Below are positions 59,000 to 64,000 of a stretch of DNA of 64,000 bases, piece after piece. Each line of letters starts with the position of its first letter. Within the stretch, counting starts at the first letter, position 1. The notes under the pieces were generated by a model, which searched no databases, was not told the DNA's origin, and worked only from the letters and a program-made list of their open reading frames with translations. The DNA is taken from positions 518,096,303-518,160,302 of the forward strand of contig OY856409.1 in assembly GCA_963693085.1 (NCBI GenBank), read 5' to 3'. The translations under genes and the position numbers were made by a program. The DNA is from Alisma plantago-aquatica. Its lineage: Eukaryota; Streptophyta; Magnoliopsida; Alismatales; Alismataceae.

Positions 59000-60660
59000 A
59001 AGTTTGATGTGTATGACTATTTTTTGAACGTGGAAGTAGTGCTTTCGGGTGCTTTGAGTAGTCTCCACGACAAGAAGAGGTGATATGTAGATTCTTGTGA
59101 TGATCTCCACATAGAGGTAAATGGCGGGTCCCACAAATCCTAGTTGGATTATGTTTTCACTAGTGATAATTTTGTTTTCTCCTATAAGATAGATGAGAAT
59201 ATGTATTTTGAGAGAAAATTTTGTCTTTCATAGTTAGTGATCATGATTTTTAGAGATACCCAGATGCATGAAGAATTTATAGGCATGTTTGGATGTATAT
59301 GTATTTCTTCACTTGCACAATGTTGTGTTAGATGTGTCAATGGGCATAATGGATGTAACAAACTCTACCGCATAGTTGTAGAAAATATGATAATGACGTA
59401 TTTTGAATTGATTTTGTCATTGAGAATAGTTTGGTTGAAGAGCTATTTCAGGGGGATTGTGATATATGTGGATGGAAGCTTCATGATATTTATAGAGTTT
59501 CTAGAAGTCATTGATTTGTCAAAAATTTGACGAATCTAGGTGAGTGTGGTTGCAAATGGATGCTACTCTGTTTAATAAATATGGTTTTATTTAGATAGAA
59601 CTAGAGAGGGGATGCTGCCAAGTGTTTGATGTTTTTCTAATGATTCTAGTTTTGGTAGTATCTTGTGAGTATTGAGGCCAAATAGTTTGTTTGTTAGTGT
59701 AGAAGGAAACTATAACTTTGTGTATACAATATTGTAAATGCAACTTGATGTTAATAATGCCCCATCCTCCTATTTTTTTGTCTGTTCAAAGTTTCCCAGT
59801 CGACTAAGTGTTTTTTTTTCTTTTCAGTTGTATCACCCAGAAGAAACTTCTATGTAAATGGTCAATATGTAGTATGATCTTACCGGGTAGAGGAATGCAA
59901 CTTAAGTAATATGTAGTAACTAGAGTGAGCGAAGAGATAAGGATAGTGGGTCATCCTACAAGGATAAGTATTTGAGACTTTTACACATATTTTCTATAGG
60001 GATTGGATTATTAGATTCCAACATGTGATACACAATGTGTCTGGTGAAAGGGGTTGACCTAGCTGATAGTGTATCATTCTTCATTCCATTTTAGTAAGAT
60101 GTGCAAATCTAGCAATATCTAATTGTGGGATTTGTGTACCTATGATGATATAATTTTTGGAAATTGATCTTGATTCTAGAAAGATACATGAAGATAACCA
60201 AAATATGTATAGAGTTGATGGAAGTTTTATCATTGGGAGTAAAGAAAATAATAGTTTCATCAACATATTGTGTGATTTGTTCCTAAAAATATTATAGGGG
60301 ATCAATAATATTATTTTTGATACCTAGCTAAAGCATCCTAGTCAGATTAGAGGTTCCAAGCATGAAGAGGTATGGGGGAAGTGAGTCTACTTGGAGGAAT
60401 CCATTGGTTCTAGAGAAGTATCCTAAAGTGGATCCATTGATGACAGTGGAGTAAAGACACATGCATGCATGATAGAATTTGCTTGTTTTGTCATGATAGA
60501 ATCCATAGACTTTGAGACATGTGATGATAAAACTCTAATTAATGTTGTTGAAGGCTTTCTCAAAGTCTAACTGGAGAGTGATAAGAGGACTATGCTTTTT
60601 ATAACAAGTGTGTATCATATCATTGGCTATGATTGTGAGACCCATGAACTAGCTTAACCT
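59000..60660 (-). pseudogene. Decayed LINE reverse-transcriptase fragment
   Basis: The minus strand reads, through several frames, LITLQLDFEKAFNNINWSFI (about 60600-60540), then CMCLYSTVINGSTLGYFSR, then GFLQVDSLPPYLFMLG, then a YVDETIIFF box where the catalytic YADD would be (about 60255). Further on are LLKLHSSTR- and FLLGDTTEK-like thumb remnants (about 59910-59820). A weak zinc-finger-like zone lies near 59090. Stops are frequent, so it is older than the LINE at 31-56 kb and unrelated in detail. Confidence 0.7.
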
Positions 60661-62751
60661 CCAAAAAATGTTTTGTTTCCTTAGTCGTGTGTTTGGATTC
60701 TTAATGACATGCTTGATTTTAGTGTAATCGGTTGGTTGATGTTTTGCTTGAGGGTCTACCTGCATATTATCCTAGTTTGTGGTTCTTCCTATAATTTGCA
60801 CATAAACATGTTTTTTTTCTCTCTCTCTCTCTTGTTTAGACTTGTTTTGGTGGACTAAGATCCCATTATGAAGTGTCTTACCTTTCCATCCAATGAGGAC
60901 CCACAAAAGTACCCTACAATTTTGTCAGTTGAGATCCAATAAGGTTTCCATGCTCCTCATCAGTTTTGTACCGATGGATATGGTTGGACTTTATGATATG
61001 TTATGACTTTATAAATTGTCTACTAATGGGGTGCCTGATCATCTAGACATTAAATTTTCATTGGTTAAGGACTGATGAAAATTGTTGCCAGCATCAACTA
61101 TTGATGGAAGTTTGACAAAATGCCCACCGATGAAATCTTTGGGATAAGAGTTGAAGGTTTGGTAGCATTTGGGTATCGATGAGACTCCAATGTGTCTTCC
61201 GATGAATCTCTAGCATGGTTTAATTGATGACCATGATCGATGATGTCTACCAATGGGAGTCATGCCCTCATTTATCGACAGACTGATGAAACCACAACTA
61301 TTATGTTGGATTGCTAGACAACTTTTACCATCCTTCTCTCTCCTCAAGGTCTATATATACCCCATTTATTCTCCCCCATTGCCGCTTTTGTGAGATTTGT
61401 CTTCAGGGAGTTGGAGAAGATGTGAGATGTCATCACTTGATGCCATTGGTTGATTCTAACAAATGAAATGATTCATTTCAACAATATTCATAGATTTTTC
61501 TATATGCTTACCTCCTCTTCACATATGAAGATCGATGCTCTTTCTTGCATCTCCAAAACCTAGATCCATGAAGGTGGAGCTCCTATACTTTGTGATCTTG
61601 ATGGTCCATCATCCTTTTCCTAGTTAAACTATAGTCTTAATGGTTTTCTTTTAGGGTTTTGACTGCAATATTCATATGCCCAATTTCCCTTGTCTTGTTC
61701 TCTCTAGTTGCTCTTAGATCCTGAATATTGTACTGAGGGGATCATTTGGTGGAGAAATCTTGTGCTTGATGAATGAAGTTTAAGACTTTTCTTATCTATT
61801 TTTTTAGTAAACTTGTTTCCATTATTTATAAGGAAAATTATATAATTTTTTATGCAATTAGTACCTACCTTATACATGCAAACCAAAATATTATGATAAG
61901 CTTCCTTAAAAAGTTAAAGGTGGAATCTTGTGTTATCTTAAACTAGTATAATGAGAATACAAAGTTGCATGTTTTGTCTAGAGTTTGCATATAGTTTCTT
62001 GATACTAGAAACATGATAGTTTAGTAAAACTTTGTATATATTTAGTTCATGTTGAAAGGATGAACTTAAAGGCTATTATTTTATAGAATGTGATACCCTA
62101 CGCACATACGGAATGCCAACAATATGCCTCCCTTACTCTGAGAACGTTCCTGAGAATGTTTTAAGGTTTTTTCACTAGTTGTTATGCTGCTAATATTATG
62201 TGAAAATAGAAGTACTATGTAAAAATGATGTGTTCTTTCTTATATTTTAAAGTATTGTCTTGCCATACTTGCAAAAATAGAAGTTATCATGTGATGATTT
62301 AATATAACCCCCTTGAAAGGGATATGACATTTAGAACTCTTTGGAGTTGGATTCTTAATGATAGGCCAAGAGGCCTGATTATACATTCTACCTGTAGAAG
62401 TTAGAATTTTATCACCATACATTTTATATATTCTTAAGTAGCAATGCTCTAATCAACTATGTTATTTTAATATTGTTTATATGTAACTTGATTGATGCAT
62501 TAACAAGGAACAATGGATGTAACTGACCAAGTACAACCTCAACATCTATTTACCTTGATTATTATGGGGGATAGTGAATTGAGTTAATATTGTATCAATC
62601 TAATAGTGAGAAGATGCTCAAAGCCATATATTAGTGAATATATGGGGATGACTTGCAAAGATATATCTCGATGTTTTTAAACTATGTCAGGGACTTGGTG
62701 AAGGATGATATTCCAGTGTGGAATTGTATGTGATATGTGATAAGTGTAATG
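60661..62751. other. AT-rich stretch without recognised genes
   Basis: Only short chance frames occur. Near 61080-61300 a loose CGATGAAWCT-type motif recurs about every 30-40 bases, and a TATATATACC box stands near 61355. This is reminiscent of an LTR promoter region, but no LTR ends were found. Confidence 0.45.
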
Positions 62752-62949
62752 TGTGATGCCCCATGTCACAGACCATGAGATAACTTAAAACTAACCGCAA
62801 AAAAACTTAAACAAATCGATTTCTAGAAAACATAGGAAATTAAAACCATTTTATTCAGATCCAAACAACAAAAACCTTTAGATATGAGTCCTTTCTAGTC
62901 ACAGGATACTTACCATGCATGCCATCATCCTATTAAAATAAAACCTATC

Positions 62950-62997
<48 letters not shown>

Positions 62998-64000
62998 TTA
63001 CATGAAAAGGACATACAAGCCAAACCATGTATCGAAACACATCTATAAAACATACCCAACAAGCATCCCAAAGACCTGAGTGTACAGGGATGACTCTAGG
63101 ACTCTAACAACAAAAGGACCACCAACATCACTTCCAACCTAGTCAGCTATTGTCCTTCTTGTTGCTGCTCAACCTCTGTTGCATGATCTCTACCTCCTTG
63201 TGCACGTCCACCTAAAAAGATGTGGGGAACCCATGGGGTGAGATTCCAAATCTCAGCGGGAGATATAACTCTCCACCAACTCTATTATTAGAAGAGATAA
63301 GATGATTAAAGAACAATATTAAGACTACAACCATGATAAGTAGGTAATCATCACTATAGAATAAGAAATTTCCATTAGATCATGAAACATCATATCATCA
63401 TAAAAGGAATATGAAGAACATGTAAATCATCTACCAACTATGCTATAAAAAAGAAAGCAAGGCCTCATCCAATATTTCTATATTTGATCCTATGCAAGTA
63501 TGCTACATGGTTAATTATATATTTTATTATGCCTTGAGGATTTGATTCATACCACCCGAATCCAACTGACCACTGCTAAGTCAAAATGCCATACAAGGTC
63601 TAGTGGAAGAGCCAGAATCCATGACCTCACCCCCTCGGTTAGTACGAGGAACCTACAGTGATATCATCAGTCAAAATGCTACCAGCGTCATATAGTCTAG
63701 TTGTACAAGTCTAGCCCGCCTTGGTACATGTCATGGTGCTAGTGAAACTAAGCTACAACCCACAAAAACACTCCTACCAGGGTATGGCCCGCAACCGATC
63801 CTGTATTACATATCACTGAGCTACGGCCCGAAGCCGCACTCGTACTAGGGTATGGCCCGTATCCAATCTTGTATCACATATCTTGGACGTAAGGGGATAT
63901 TCGTCTTCACCCTCACATATTAAAAAATATGCGCTCCAATTTAAACTCTTTTCACCATTCAGTAAATGTTGACACCGAATGGATCTATGGCACATGGCAA
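62752..64000. mobile_element. Gypsy-type LTR, continuing past the window end
   Basis: It begins TGTGATGCCCCATGTCAC, the style of the other chromovirus LTR starts here. It shares patches with the G1 LTR (CCCATGGGGTGAGATTCC, GGAGATATAACTC, GTTAGTACGAG). A (TA)n run lies at about 62955-62995. Repeated TAYGGCCCG-type motifs occur near 63785-63870. No primer site is visible to its left, so this is the outer end of an element or a solo LTR. Confidence 0.65.
62955..62995. repeat. (TA)n microsatellite
   Basis: An uninterrupted run of TA dinucleotides inside the LTR that starts at 62752. Confidence 0.95.

Overview
This is nuclear DNA from a flowering plant, from a gene-poor, transposon-packed chromosomal region. 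The evidence is GT-AG introns, 5-bp and 9-bp target duplications, chromovirus-type Ty3/gypsy LTRs, a Ty1/copia element, a CACTA element, long-TIR Mutator-like elements, a plant L1-type LINE with a C-terminal RNase H domain, and a 5S-rRNA-derived repeat. No tRNA, CRISPR, bacterial operon or convincing single-copy host gene was seen. I cannot name the species. Many in-frame stops look like C-to-T decay, as expected in methylated heterochromatin.

Region 1-26 kb is gypsy territory, mostly on the minus strand. An old chromovirus (host element G1) can be traced from a 5' LTR at 23,900 leftward through gag (23.5-22.6 kb), protease (13.0-12.5 kb) and integrase (11.4-10.4 kb). It has been hit by (i) a complete 9.5-kb Tekay/Del-like element at 13,053-22,542 with a perfect CATGT duplication, (ii) a 5S-rRNA-derived tandem repeat at 11,742-12,430, and (iii) at 2,770-10,303 a coding-free array of 3.1-3.5 kb LTRs around a 0.74-kb internal domain (LTR-internal-LTR-internal). 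A different LTR occupies 1-2,769.

Region 26-31 kb holds TA microsatellites, a small TIR element inserted in TA repeat, and a 2.43-kb Mutator-like foldback that is almost entirely one palindrome and has a perfect 9-bp duplication. A GC-rich stretch of unknown nature follows at 30.2-31.3 kb.

Region 31.4-55.9 kb is a nested stack. The outermost layer is a near-full-length LINE (minus strand, about 6.2 kb of its own sequence, 8-bp duplication TGGGTACA). Its RNase H domain is split by a 17.4-kb Mutator-like composite (32,021-49,433, 9-bp duplication TTGAATTTT) that carries a glycine-rich-protein gene fragment. Inside that lies a copia element (32,369-46,925). Its 5' LTR is split by a 3.35-kb solo gypsy LTR (GGATC duplication) and its integrase is split by a 4.66-kb CACTA element (AAA duplication). 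The CACTA carries a multi-exon gene joining a transposase-associated CPC-type N-terminus to an En/Spm TNP1-like domain and a C48 (Ulp1-like) cysteine peptidase. A 947-bp deletion-derivative copia sits in LINE ORF1.

Region 56-64 kb holds a long-inverted-repeat element with a roughly 245-bp minisatellite inside it, a decayed second LINE (about 59.0-60.7 kb), a quiet AT-rich stretch, and the start of another gypsy LTR (62,752 to the window end) related to the G1 LTR.
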